DNA of 64,000 bases from Chryseobacterium sp. MA9 (GTDB taxonomy: Bacteria; Bacteroidota; Bacteroidia; Flavobacteriales; Weeksellaceae), in assembly GCF_024399315.1 (NCBI RefSeq), contig NZ_CP075170.1:4402001-4466000 (forward strand), in the 5' to 3' direction. This document shows positions 1 through 8,359 of this stretch, in pieces. Each line of letters opens with the position of its first letter. Position 1 is the first letter of the stretch. Made by a program: the position numbers and the translations under genes. The notes under the pieces were generated by a model, which made no database searches, was not told the DNA's origin, and worked only from the letters and a program-made list of their open reading frames with translations.

Positions 1-1173
1 TAAATAAGCATTTCTTGCGAAGTCTCCGGAACCTCCGATTCCATTCATGATTTTTGTTCCTCCGATATGGGTAGAGTTTACATTTCCATAGATATCGAAC
101 TCAATTGCTGTGTTGATGGCAATTACTCCAAGTCTTCTGATCAACCCGGGAGTATTGGAAATATTCTGCGGTCTTAAAACGAACTTTTCTTTATATTTTG
201 AAAGGTTTCCTAAAACTCTCTCATAGCATTCTTGGGAAACTGTAATGGAAGATGCAGATGCAAAACTTAGCTTACCGGAATCTATCAGATCAAATGTACT
301 GTCCTGAAGCACTTCCGAAAACATCGTCAGGTCATAAAAATTACTGTCTTTGAATCCTGTAAGAACGGCATTGGCCACTTTACCGATACCTGCCTGAAGA
401 GGAAGTAATCTGTCTGTAAGGCGTCCCAAAAGAACTTCATTTTCAAAGAATGCAAGAAGGTGTTTGGCGATAGCTGTTGTTTTCTCGTCCGGTTCTGCAA
501 TATCAGCGGGGCTGTCCTTACGGTTGGTAAAAACGATCGCTTCAATTTTTTCAGGATCTACAGGAATACTTTTTCTCCCAATTTTATTCCATGGAGCTAC
601 AATAGGAATCACATTTCTGTAAGGATAATCTTCTGCCTGGTATATATCATGAATTCCGTAAACTTCTTCCGGGACTTCGGTATTGATTTCAATAATCACT
701 TTCTTAGCCAAAGCCGCAAATGTCACTGAATTACCTACAGAAGTAGTAGGAACAATGCTTCCGTCTCTTTCAATATAAGCAGCTTCAATAATGGCTAGGT
801 CAATGCTTTGAAGGTTTTTAGTATGAAGAAGTTCGGCACTTTCACTTAAATGCTGATCGATGAAGAGAATTTCACCGTTGTTGATTTTGTTCCTTAAGAC
901 AGTATCTACCTGAAACGGCATTCTTTTTTTTAGAACATTGGCTTCAGCCAGTTTTCCGTCGGTACCATGCCCCAGTGAAGCCCCGGTCATCAAAGTGACT
1001 TTTAGGTCTTCTGTTTTTCCTCTTTCCGCCAGTGCCGGCAAAATAGCTTTGCTGTCACCTGCTTTTGTAAAGCCGCTGGACCCAATGGTCATACCGTCTT
1101 TAATAATTTTTACAGCGTTTTCAGCTGTTGTTACCTTTTGGTGTAAACTTTCTAATCTGATTCTTTCTAACAT
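1..1173 (-). CDS. acetyl-CoA hydrolase/transferase family protein (CoA-transferase), C-terminus beyond window
   Basis: The reading frame is open from the ATG at 1173 to the window edge (391 codons) and would continue past base 1. The N-terminal part has the family stretch GSSGFTKAGDSKA, then LMTGASLGHGTDG and FIDQHLSESAELL. Near the edge it reads DIYGNVNSTHIGGTKIMNGIGGSGDFARNAYL (in segments), the signature of the acetate/propionate:succinate CoA-transferase and acetyl-CoA hydrolase family. Family members move CoA between acyl-CoA and a carboxylate, in the cytoplasm. Which acyl group is used cannot be told from the sequence. It lies alone, downstream of the hmgA terminator. Full members are about 500 residues, so roughly a fifth is missing. 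Confidence 0.88.
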   Translation of the reverse strand, partial: MLERIRLESLHQKVTTAENAVKIIKDGMTIGSSGFTKAGDSKAILPALAERGKTEDLKVTLMTGASLGHGTDGKLAEANVLKKRMPFQVDTVLRNKINNGEILFIDQHLSESAELLHTKNLQSIDLAIIEAAYIERDGSIVPTTSVGNSVTFAALAKKVIIEINTEVPEEVYGIHDIYQAEDYPYRNVIPIVAPWNKIGRKSIPVDPEKIEAIVFTNRKDSPADIAEPDEKTTAIAKHLLAFFENEVLLGRLTDRLLPLQAGIGKVANAVLTGFKDSNFYDLTMFSEVLQDSTFDLIDSGKLSFASASSITVSQECYERVLGNLSKYKEKFVLRPQNISNTPGLIRRLGVIAINTAIEFDIYGNVNSTHIGGTKIMNGIGGSGDFARNAYL

Positions 1174-1230
1174 GTAATATTGATTTTGTTTTAAACCACC
1201 ATTACTTAGGATGCGTCATGAAAAATAATG

Positions 1231-1265
1231 ATGGTTAAATATGTTAACCATACCTTACAAATTTA
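1231..1265 (-). promoter_or_regulatory. promoter with operator-like inverted repeat for the CoA-transferase gene
   Basis: On the minus strand a TAAATTTG (-7 consensus TAnnTTTG) lies at 1265-1258. Just downstream, where transcription should start, is an inverted repeat with 8-bp arms (ATGGTTAA at 1231-1238, TTAACCAT at 1244-1251) and a 5-bp centre. The placement suggests a repressor site; the regulator is unknown. No clear TTTG is seen at -33, where the hmgA terminator stem lies. Confidence 0.5.
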
Positions 1266-1270
1266 CGAAA

Positions 1271-1306
1271 AAAGACGCTTTAAATAAAGGATTTAAAGCG
1301 TCTTTT
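1271..1306 (-). terminator. rho-independent terminator of hmgA
   Basis: A 15-bp stem (AAAGACGCTTTAAAT and its complement ending in CTTT) with a 5-base loop, flanked by A/T runs, lies 40 bases past the hmgA stop. Confidence 0.8.
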
Positions 1307-1345
1307 GTCTCTATTCAGTAATACTTTTTGAGAAATTTTACTGTT

Positions 1346-2497
1346 TTATTCCAGCCAAGAAGTTTTGTAAGAAGGATCTTCCACTTTTAAAGCTTCTTCG
1401 GTGATTTTTAAAGGACGGAAAGGGTCTACCATTACAGCATATTCTTCCGTAAATTTTTTACTAATACTTCTTTCCATAGCACCCGGATGAGGTCCGTGTA
1501 CAATTCCTCCAGGGTGAAGGGTAAAGTCCATCAAGTCAATATGATTACGGCTCATGAAATCCCCTTCTGTATAGAACAATACCTCATCAGAATCAATATT
1601 GGAGTGATTGTAAGGTGCAGGAATTGCCTGTGGATGATAATCATACATTCTTGCACAGAATGAGCATACTACGAAATTGTGTCCTTCAAAATTTTGGTGA
1701 ACCGGTGGCGGTTGGTGAATTCTTCCGGTAATGGGTTCAAAGTTTTTAATATTGAATTTATAAGGATAAAAATATCCGTCCCAGCCTACTACATCAAACG
1801 GATGTGTTGCGTAGATGAAATCTGTAATCTGGTTTTCTTTTTTTACTTTAATAAGGAATTCTCCTTTCTCGTCAACAGGTTCTTTATAAGTAGGAGCAAT
1901 CATATCTCTCTCGCAGAATGGAGAATGTTCCAAAAGCTGTCCGAATTCATTTCTGTATCTTTTCGGAGTATAAATAGGAGAGTGGCTTTCCAATACAAAA
2001 AATACAGTATCATCAGATTTCAGCTCTACCTGATAAATGGTTCCTCTCGGAATTATAAGATAATCTCCGGTAACGAATTCAAGATCTCCTACAAAAGTTT
2101 TTAAAATTCCGGTTCCCTGATGAACATATAAAAGTTCATCACATTCCGCATTTTTGTAGAAATAATCCATCGATTTTCTCGGCTTAGCCAATCCCATTTT
2201 CAAATCATTATTCATCAAAAGGATTTTTCGGCTGTCCATGAAATCCTCTTCAGGAGTAACATTCATCCCCTTAAACATTCTTGGAGCGATGTTTTTTTCC
2301 ACAGCTATTTTTGGCGTGACATCTTTCGGTTCACCGATAGATTTGATCTGCGTAGGGCGGTGGATATGATATAACAGAGAAGAAATACCATGGAAGCCTT
2401 CTGTACCGAAGAGCTGTTCATAGTAAAATTTATCTTCCGGAGACTTAAAGATCGTATGTCTTTTTGGTGGGATATTTCCCGCTAAATGATATCTCAT
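1346..2497 (-). CDS. hmgA: homogentisate 1,2-dioxygenase
   Basis: 383 residues. Homogentisate dioxygenase opens the aromatic ring of homogentisate to maleylacetoacetate in tyrosine and phenylalanine breakdown, using Fe(II) and O2 in the cytoplasm. The N-terminus MRYHLAGNIPPKRHT, the middle GTIYQVEL, and the C-terminal PYNHSNIDSDEVLFY followed by GGIVHGPHPGAME fit the family. The His and Glu in the second last stretch (about residues 296-303) and the His in the last are candidate iron ligands. The protein is somewhat shorter than the animal enzyme (about 445). A -7 box stands 23 bases upstream and a terminator follows. It is divergent from a TonB-dependent receptor. Confidence 0.93.
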   Translation of the reverse strand: MRYHLAGNIPPKRHTIFKSPEDKFYYEQLFGTEGFHGISSLLYHIHRPTQIKSIGEPKDVTPKIAVEKNIAPRMFKGMNVTPEEDFMDSRKILLMNNDLKMGLAKPRKSMDYFYKNAECDELLYVHQGTGILKTFVGDLEFVTGDYLIIPRGTIYQVELKSDDTVFFVLESHSPIYTPKRYRNEFGQLLEHSPFCERDMIAPTYKEPVDEKGEFLIKVKKENQITDFIYATHPFDVVGWDGYFYPYKFNIKNFEPITGRIHQPPPVHQNFEGHNFVVCSFCARMYDYHPQAIPAPYNHSNIDSDEVLFYTEGDFMSRNHIDLMDFTLHPGGIVHGPHPGAMERSISKKFTEEYAVMVDPFRPLKITEEALKVEDPSYKTSWLE

Positions 2498-2519
2498 TTT
2501 ACTTTCTTATGTAGTTTCT

Positions 2520-2527
2520 CAAATTTA
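2520..2527 (-). promoter_or_regulatory. -7 promoter element of hmgA
   Basis: TAAATTTG on the minus strand matches TAnnTTTG. A TTG lies 21 bases upstream, within the flavobacterial TTG-N17-23-TAnnTTTG pattern. The leader would be about 18 bases. Confidence 0.55.
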
Positions 2528-2572
2528 ATCATTTTTCATGAATTGACTCAACCTATATTTTTAAGATTAAGT

Positions 2573-2610
2573 TTTGTATTTAAAAAATAATTGTTAGATT
2601 TGTCTAACAA
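2573..2610 (+). promoter_or_regulatory. promoter overlapped by a perfect palindrome, ahead of the TonB-dependent receptor
   Basis: TTTG at 2573-2576 and TAGATTTG at 2595-2602 are 18 bases apart, a good Bacteroidota -33/-7 pair. The -7 box lies inside a perfect inverted repeat (TTGTTAGA at 2591-2598, TCTAACAA at 2603-2610, 4-base centre). A protein bound there would block the promoter, so this is a likely operator. The regulator is not identified. Confidence 0.65.
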
Positions 2611-2620
2611 TTATAATTTC

Positions 2621-4690
2621 ATGAAGCGAATATTATTTTCTATTACTTTTTTATCAACCTATTGTTTTGCGCAGGAGACAGACAGTTTAAGCTTACAACA
2701 ATCTAAAACTTTGGATTCTGCAAAAGTTATGAAGAGGGAAATCAAGACAAGTAACATCGAGGATGTAGTGGTGACCGGTACCATAAAACCGATGAGCAGA
2801 TCAAAAAGTCCTGTAGCAGTAGAGATCTACAGCCAGGAATTCTTTCAGAAAAACCCGACTCCCAGTATTTTTGAAGCCATTGCTATGGTGAATGGAGTAA
2901 AACCTCAGCTGAATTGTTCTGTGTGTAATACGGGAGATATCCATATCAACGGACTGGAAGGTCCCTACACTATGATTCTGATTGACGGAATGCCCATTGT
3001 GAGTTCACTTTCTACGGTATATGGATTGAGTGGAATTCCGAACAGTCTGGTAGACCGAATAGAAGTGGTAAAGGGGCCTGCATCATCCATTTATGGTTCT
3101 GAAGCAATGGGAGGAGTAATTAATATTATTACTAAAAATGCTTTGACCGCTCCTAAGCTAAGCGTAGATATGATGACGAGTACCTGGAGTGAGAATAATC
3201 TGGATCTTTCAACCAAGTTCAATGCAGGAAAGAATGCCGCTTCATTATTAAGTTTGAATTATTTCAGTTTTAAAGAAAGAATAGACCAGAATAAAGATAA
3301 TTTTACAGATGCTACCTTACAAAGCAGAATTTCAGTTTTCAACAAATGGAATTTTAAAAGAAAAGAAAACAGACAGGCAAGTTTTGCAATGAGGTATCTG
3401 TATGAAGACCGTTTTGGAGGAGAAATGCAATGGAATAAATCTTTCCGCGGCAGTGATGAAGTGTATGGAGAAAGCATTTATACCAACAGAGCGGAGGTTT
3501 TCGGATTGTATGAATGGCCTATCAAGGAGCATATTGTGACACAGTTTTCCTATAACTATCATGACCAGAACTCATTTTACGGATCAAACCCCTTCAATGC
3601 CACACAAAAAGTAGCTTTCGTACAGACGTATTGGGACAGAAGCTTCGGGAAACATGATATCACTGCCGGGCTTACTTTCAAAAGAACGTTTTACGATGAC
3701 AATACACCCGGAACATTAGCCGCAGACGGTATCACGAATGCACCAATGAAATCTCCTATCTGGGGTGCCTTTATCCAGGATCAGTGGGAAATCAATGATA
3801 AAAATACTTTATTGCTTGGATACCGATATGACTATGATAAAGTACATCATTCTGTACATTCGCCGAGGTTAGCATGGAAGTTTTCACCCAATCCGTATCA
3901 TACCCTGCGTTTCAATTTTGGAACGGGCTTCAGAGTGGTGAATTTATTTACTGAAGATCATGCTGCACTGACAGGTTCAAGAGAAGTGGTGGTAAAGTCT
4001 GATCTTAAACCGGAAAGATCAGTGAACGGAAACCTGAATTATATATGGAAAATTCCTGTAGGAAACCGTCTGGTGAATCTTGATGCTTCTGCATTCTATA
4101 CTTATTTCAGCAATAAAATTGTAGGTGATTTTGATTCCGATCCTAATAAAATTATTTATGATAATCTTCACGGATACGGAATTTCAAGAGGAGCTTCTTT
4201 GAACGTGGATTTTAGTTTTCAATTTCCCTTGAGTGTCAATCTTGGAGTGACTTATCTTGATGTATATCAGAAATTTGATAACGAAAATCAAAAAATACAA
4301 CAGCTGCATGCTCCAAAATGGAGTGGAACCTATAACCTTACATATAAGTTCCCAAGTAACCTGACTATAGATTTTACAGGACAATTTTATGGACCGATGA
4401 GGCTTCCTGTTCTGCAGAATGATTATCGCCCTGAATATTCACCATTCTATTCTTTGGCCAATATTCAGGTGTCCAAGAGTTTCAAATCAGGATTTGAAGT
4501 GTACTGCGGAATTAAAAATTTATTCAATTTTACCCCTAAAGATCCTTTGATGAGATCGTTTGACCCATTTGACAAACATGTTGATGATCCTATCAACAAT
4601 CCTAATCATTATACTTTTGATACAGCATACGGGTATGCCCCAATGCAGCGTATCAGAGGTTTTCTGGGAATAAAATATACTTTAAAATGA
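2621..4690 (+). CDS. TonB-dependent outer-membrane receptor
   Basis: 689 residues from the ATG at 2621, which gives a clean signal peptide (MKRILFSITFLSTYCFAQ). A TTG 30 bases earlier lies in the promoter palindrome and is unlikely. The plug domain (about 45-160) contains IEDVVVTGT, LIDGMPIVSSLSTVYG and VDRIEVVKGPASSIYGSEAMGGVINI, all typical of the family; the rest is the beta-barrel, ending near GFLGIKYTLK. The plug has a CSVC pair (NCSVCNTGDIHI). The receptor should import a substrate across the outer membrane with TonB energy. The Cys pair and the thioredoxin-like partner, whose start overlaps this stop by ATGA, make a metal or metal complex plausible, but the substrate is not shown. Confidence 0.9.
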   Translation: MKRILFSITFLSTYCFAQETDSLSLQQSKTLDSAKVMKREIKTSNIEDVVVTGTIKPMSRSKSPVAVEIYSQEFFQKNPTPSIFEAIAMVNGVKPQLNCSVCNTGDIHINGLEGPYTMILIDGMPIVSSLSTVYGLSGIPNSLVDRIEVVKGPASSIYGSEAMGGVINIITKNALTAPKLSVDMMTSTWSENNLDLSTKFNAGKNAASLLSLNYFSFKERIDQNKDNFTDATLQSRISVFNKWNFKRKENRQASFAMRYLYEDRFGGEMQWNKSFRGSDEVYGESIYTNRAEVFGLYEWPIKEHIVTQFSYNYHDQNSFYGSNPFNATQKVAFVQTYWDRSFGKHDITAGLTFKRTFYDDNTPGTLAADGITNAPMKSPIWGAFIQDQWEINDKNTLLLGYRYDYDKVHHSVHSPRLAWKFSPNPYHTLRFNFGTGFRVVNLFTEDHAALTGSREVVVKSDLKPERSVNGNLNYIWKIPVGNRLVNLDASAFYTYFSNKIVGDFDSDPNKIIYDNLHGYGISRGASLNVDFSFQFPLSVNLGVTYLDVYQKFDNENQKIQQLHAPKWSGTYNLTYKFPSNLTIDFTGQFYGPMRLPVLQNDYRPEYSPFYSLANIQVSKSFKSGFEVYCGIKNLFNFTPKDPLMRSFDPFDKHVDDPINNPNHYTFDTAYGYAPMQRIRGFLGIKYTLK

Positions 4691-5150
4691 AAAAAATAAC
4701 TTTATTTTTAATGTTAGTGTCCTGTTTTTATCTGTCTCAGATGAAGACAGGCACTTTTTCTGATCTTGAGGTTCAGCAGAAAGAAAATCCAAAGCCGGTT
4801 GTGATCCATCTTTATACCGATTGGTGTGCGGTGTGTAAGATTGAGTCTTTCCGTATGAATAAAAATAAAGAGCTGGTAGATATGATGAATGATCATTTCT
4901 ATTTTATCAATTTTGAAGCAGAGAAAACGAAGGAAAAAATTCATTTCCAGAATCAGGGAGTTTGAGTACCTGCAGAATGGAAATTCCGGAATTCATGAGT
5001 TGGCGATGGCTTTATCTAAGAATAAAAATCAGCCTGTTTATCCTTTATGGGTGTTCCTGGATAAGCATCAGAATCTGGTGTATTATCAGGAAGGGCAGAT
5101 GACACCCTGAAAAAATGAAGCAGAAGCTGTTGGAAATTTCGGCTTTGTAA
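4687..5150 (+). pseudogene. thioredoxin-fold protein broken by two frameshifts
   Basis: The start overlaps the receptor stop (ATGA), so the two were co-transcribed. Frame 1 encodes a signal peptide (MKKITLFLMLVSCFYLSQ) and YTDWCAVCKIESFRM, a thioredoxin-like WCxxC redox site, then stops at 4965. Homology-like sequence continues in the next frame (EYLQNGNSGIHELA, then PLWVFLDKHQNLVYY) to about 5105, and shifts again at ACACCCTGAAAA into PEKMKQKLLEISAL, ending at the TAA at 5148-5150. Two shifts in 150 bases suggest a decayed gene; sequencing error is possible. When intact, such a protein would act in the periplasm on thiols, perhaps serving the receptor. Confidence 0.75.
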
Positions 5151-5465
5151 GTTGTGATTTGTTGGGAAACGCAAAGGTGCAAAGTTTTTTTCTTTCTTAT
5201 GTTTTAAGTTGTAAGGATTTTATCTTTGATAAAATTGTATATTCCTAACACTTTATAGATCATTCTTTGCTGAAAATCTTTGATTTTCTTGCACCTTAAA
5301 ACAACATATTATTTATTTTCCTTGCGTCTTTGCGTTTGTCCAAACTTAAAAAGACTTCTTTTTATTTCTCGCAGATTACACAGATTTTTTGCTTAATGTA
5401 TTTTTTTAATTTGTGAAAACTATTCTATTCTTTAAATTTTTAAATAATTAAATCTTTCAATTATT
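5151..5465. repeat. gene-free stretch with a degenerate inverted repeat
   Basis: No credible gene. A sequence at about 5166-5182 (ACGCAAAGGTGCAAAG) returns in inverted, imperfect form at 5320-5340 (CTTGCGTCTTTGCGTTTG). A GCAGATTACACAGATTTTTT tract follows at about 5371-5390. These look like decayed intergenic repeats. Confidence 0.4.
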
Positions 5466-5942
5466 TTACCCCTGACCACTTGCATCGATCAACACAGCCA
5501 GTTGAATGCAAGGTTGATCAGAGCGGTTGCTCCACGCGTGATTCGTTCCTCTCTGAATGACGATGTCTCCCGGTTTTAGAAACGTTTCTCCTTCTTCCAT
5601 GATGAGATAGAGTTCACCGGAAAGAATAATGATATAATCCAGCGTTGGCGTTTGATGCATCATTGGATGAGGTTCATTCTTTTTCCATTCAATCCCTAAA
5701 TCTTTATCAGGAGGAACAACTACATATCGAAAATAGGTGCCATTTTTAGGTGTTTGTGGAAATCCGGTATTGGGAATTCTGGTTTCAAAGTTCAAATTTG
5801 CCGGCATCTCTTGTGTATTCCACACGTCTGAAATTATCAATCCCGGAAAATGTTCCACTGCATTTTCTACCTGCTGATCCTCTATGATGATGGATTTTCC
5901 GTCTTTCATTCCTGTTACGATTCGTCTTGGTATTGTGTTCAT
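5466..5942 (-). CDS. cupin-domain protein
   Basis: 158 residues. A single cupin barrel lies in the second half: HPMMHQTPTLDYIIILSGELYLIMEEGE is the first cupin motif (in segments) and KPGDIVIQRGTNHAWSN the second, carrying the His/Glu that bind a metal in this fold. It starts 3 bases after the stop of the upstream oxidoreductase gene, so the two form an operon under the HxlR-type promoter region. Cupins of this sort are often small-molecule dioxygenases or sensors; the substrate is unknown. Confidence 0.8.
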   Translation of the reverse strand: MNTIPRRIVTGMKDGKSIIIEDQQVENAVEHFPGLIISDVWNTQEMPANLNFETRIPNTGFPQTPKNGTYFRYVVVPPDKDLGIEWKKNEPHPMMHQTPTLDYIIILSGELYLIMEEGETFLKPGDIVIQRGTNHAWSNRSDQPCIQLAVLIDASGQG

Positions 5943-5945
5943 AGA

Positions 5946-6935
5946 TTAATGTTTCATGATAAGTTTATGACCTTGGGTTTGATTATTTTTTAAAATAGCA
6001 TGTGCCTGCAGAACAGTTTCCAAAGAAAGATTTCCTATTACTTTATGTTGTGGTGGAAGTATATTTCCATTTTCAATAAGGTTTTTTATTTCAAGTAAAC
6101 TGTTTTTATAATACTCATACTTTTTAATCATTCCATAAGTATAATTGGAGATATTCATAATCAAAGTTCCTTTGTTGAACAATGTTTCATGAGCATCTTT
6201 AGTGACTAAGGCTGTCACATCCACATAAGTTCCGTTAATTTTTAAAACCTCTGCAGTCACTTCCGACATGTAATTTCCAACCAGGTCAATTCCAAACTCG
6301 AAGGGCTGATCGTTGTTGGCTTTTAAAATGTTTTTAATAAGATTTTCATCTTTGTAATTAACAATTTGATGGCTTTTTAATCCTAAATTGAGAAGCATCT
6401 GTCTGTTTTCTTCACTACCAACGGTTGCGATGATCTGCCGGATGTTATGTGCCAATAAAAGTTTGATCAAAAATGAACCAACGCCTCCAGCTGCACCAGT
6501 GATAAGGAGTGTATTTTCCGGATTTAATTTCAGACGGTTAAAGATCTGTAAAGAAGTAAGCCCTGCTGAAGGAATGGAAGCCGCCTGTTCAAACGAGATA
6601 TTATGAGGTTTAAAAGAAACAATAGCTTCTGGGACAGCAATATATTCTGCATAGGTACCGTTGCTTCCCATGGAGCCGCTGCCACAATAGACTTCATCAC
6701 CGATGTTGAATTGCGTAACTTCGGAACCTTTGTCGACGATGATTCCTGATAATTCTCTTCCTAATATGGGGGAACTGATCAGTTTCCGTTCGAGCTCGTT
6801 TTCCAGCATTTGGTAATCTATGGGATTGAAACCGCTTGCTTTAATCTGGATTAACACTTCATTGCTTTTGGGCTGGGGCTGCTTGGCAAATCCGTCTTCC
6901 AGCTTTCCATTTTCATTTAAAATAACTGCTTTCAT
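5946..6935 (-). CDS. NAD(P)-dependent oxidoreductase, quinone-reductase branch of the MDR superfamily
   Basis: 329 residues with the GroES-like N-terminal half (SGFNPIDYQML, ILGRELSGIIVDKG, GDEVYCGSG) and a Rossmann half with the nucleotide-binding AAGGVGSF near residue 150. The catalytic-zinc pattern of true alcohol dehydrogenases is missing, so it is nearer to NAD(P)H:quinone or enone reductases. It is transcribed divergently from an HxlR-family regulator and followed at once by a cupin gene. The same pairing of regulator and reductase is known for QorR/QorA-type systems, so induction by electrophiles or quinones is a fair inference. Confidence 0.85.
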   Translation of the reverse strand: MKAVILNENGKLEDGFAKQPQPKSNEVLIQIKASGFNPIDYQMLENELERKLISSPILGRELSGIIVDKGSEVTQFNIGDEVYCGSGSMGSNGTYAEYIAVPEAIVSFKPHNISFEQAASIPSAGLTSLQIFNRLKLNPENTLLITGAAGGVGSFLIKLLLAHNIRQIIATVGSEENRQMLLNLGLKSHQIVNYKDENLIKNILKANNDQPFEFGIDLVGNYMSEVTAEVLKINGTYVDVTALVTKDAHETLFNKGTLIMNISNYTYGMIKKYEYYKNSLLEIKNLIENGNILPPQHKVIGNLSLETVLQAHAILKNNQTQGHKLIMKH

Positions 6936-6975
6936 ATGTTGATGTTTATTTTTTCTTAGGTCTGATTTTGATACA

Positions 6976-7035
6976 CAAATGTAAAGAGGGAATAGTTTAT
7001 ATTTGCTACTAGTTAACTAATGGTAACTAGTTACC
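6976..7035. promoter_or_regulatory. divergent promoters with palindromic operator for the HxlR regulator and oxidoreductase
   Basis: A minus-strand TACATTTG (6983-6976) faces the oxidoreductase gene and a plus-strand TATATTTG (6998-7005) faces the regulator gene. Right after the latter are two palindromes, TAGTTAACTA (7010-7019) and the perfect 14-mer GGTAACTAGTTACC (7022-7035), both with TAGTTA-type halves. Dimeric winged-helix proteins bind sites of this shape, so autoregulation by the HxlR protein is likely. Confidence 0.65.
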
Positions 7036-7049
7036 TTCATGAAACTATT

Positions 7050-7439
7050 ATGGCAAAAATCATTGAAAACGGCATCGAAAGAGAAGCCAGCTGTACAGAA
7101 GAACTGTTCGCTATGCGGGACAGCCTGGATGTATTGGGAGGAAAATGGAAACTTATGATTTTACGGTATCTGACCAACAGACCGGATCAGATGATTCATT
7201 TTAAAAAACTGGAGCGAAGCATCGAAGGAATTTCCGCTAAAATGCTGAGCAAAGAATTAAAAGAACTGGAAACCAATCTTTTGATCACAAGAACCATCCA
7301 GGATACGAAACCTATCACTGTAACGTATGCTGTGACCGAATATGGGAAATCAGTATTTCCTGTGACAGAAACTTTGGTCAATTGGGGGATACTTCATCGG
7401 GAGAAAATCAAAGAATCAATGAGTTCTTCTGATATATAA
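7050..7439 (+). CDS. HxlR-family winged-helix transcriptional regulator
   Basis: 129 residues from ATG 7050. An in-frame ATG at 7020 would put the 14-bp palindrome inside the coding region, so the later start is preferred. The body has the family core: SCTEELFAMRDSLDVLGGKWKLMILRYL (in segments), then FKKLERSIEGISAKMLSKELKELE, the winged helix, and YAVTEYGKSVFPV. The Cys close to the N-terminus (about residue 12) is at the place where some members (YodB, HypR, QorR types) sense electrophiles; whether it does so here is untested. The divergent oxidoreductase-cupin operon is the probable target. Confidence 0.88.
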   Translation: MAKIIENGIEREASCTEELFAMRDSLDVLGGKWKLMILRYLTNRPDQMIHFKKLERSIEGISAKMLSKELKELETNLLITRTIQDTKPITVTYAVTEYGKSVFPVTETLVNWGILHREKIKESMSSSDI

Positions 7440-7443
7440 ATTA

Positions 7444-7479
7444 AAAAATCCTCAGACCCGTGTAGAGTTGAGGATTTTT
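7444..7479. terminator. bidirectional terminator
   Basis: AAAAATCCTCA and TGAGGATTTTT form an 11-bp stem between the convergent HxlR and glycine betaine binding-protein genes. Confidence 0.85.
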
Positions 7480-7503
7480 AGTAATACCCAATTGTATTGC
7501 TTA

Positions 7504-8358
7504 TTAATTTTTATCTAACCACGATTGTACCAGCTCAGAGTGATCTTCCACCCATTCTTTGGCAGTGGTTTCTTTATTTTTACTCTGTTCCATTTTCATT
7601 AAAAGATTAGACATGTTTTCATCATCAAAATGGACTTTGGAAAAGAACCTGGCCAGCTCCGGATGATCTTTACCAAAGCTTTTTCTGGCATATGTTTTAA
7701 TCTGCTCTGCTTCACCAAATATCTTTTTGGGATCATCAAGAAACTTGAGCTTCATCTTGCCAAACATCCAGTGGGGCTGCCATCCGGTTACCACGATCCA
7801 TTCTTTACGCTGTATGGCATTCTGCAGCTCGGTGATCATGGCAATGGTAGAAGAGTTGATCTGTTGATAATCCAGCTTATAATCAATAATAGCTTTATCT
7901 GTTCCGGTTGTTAATCCGGCTCCTTTTTCAATTCCAATGATCCTATGATTAAATTGATCTTTATACTGATTGAGTTCTTCAATGGATTTAATTGGAACAT
8001 ATTCTGGCACAACTAATCCAATACGGCCGTTATCGTAATTGGTTCCAAGATGAGTCAATTCCGGAAATTTAGCTAATTTTTTAGCGTGGGTGTAAGGAAG
8101 CCATACTCCCATGAAAAGGTCTGTATCTTCATTATTCATCGAAGCCAGAATCATATCCGTAGAGGCTTTTTGAATAATAACATGATACCCTTGCTGGTCC
8201 AGAATGGCTTTAGCAACATGTGTCATTGCAACATCTTCCGCCCAGCCATCTACCATTCCTATGGTAATGTATTTTGAGTTTTTTATATTTTCACACGAAT
8301 TTAATGCCGCAAATATGAACATTAAAACGGGGAAAAACAGATATTTTAATTGTTTCAT
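7504..8358 (-). CDS. opuAC: glycine betaine/proline ABC transporter, substrate-binding lipoprotein
   Basis: 284 residues. The N-terminus MKQLKYLFFPVLMFIFAALNSC is a lipoprotein signal with Cys at residue 22. The mature part starts ITIGMVDGWAEDVAMTHVAKAILDQQGY, typical of OpuAC/ProX binding proteins; VVTGWQPHWMFGKMKLKFLDDP lies in the second lobe and supplies Trp residues that may form the aromatic cage for the trimethylammonium head. Its start lies 1 base past the permease stop, so ATPase, permease and binding protein are one operon. It should capture betaine or a related compatible solute outside the inner membrane. Confidence 0.9.
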   Translation of the reverse strand: MKQLKYLFFPVLMFIFAALNSCENIKNSKYITIGMVDGWAEDVAMTHVAKAILDQQGYHVIIQKASTDMILASMNNEDTDLFMGVWLPYTHAKKLAKFPELTHLGTNYDNGRIGLVVPEYVPIKSIEELNQYKDQFNHRIIGIEKGAGLTTGTDKAIIDYKLDYQQINSSTIAMITELQNAIQRKEWIVVTGWQPHWMFGKMKLKFLDDPKKIFGEAEQIKTYARKSFGKDHPELARFFSKVHFDDENMSNLLMKMEQSKNKETTAKEWVEDHSELVQSWLDKN

Positions 8359-8359
8359 C

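Noticed and set aside
1679..2104. A 141-codon frame antisense to hmgA
   Set aside because: It is fully inside a well-supported gene on the other strand and resembles no protein.
2591..2620. TTG start adding 10 residues to the TonB-dependent receptor
   Set aside because: It would place the promoter -7 box and palindrome inside the gene; the ATG at 2621 gives a normal signal peptide.
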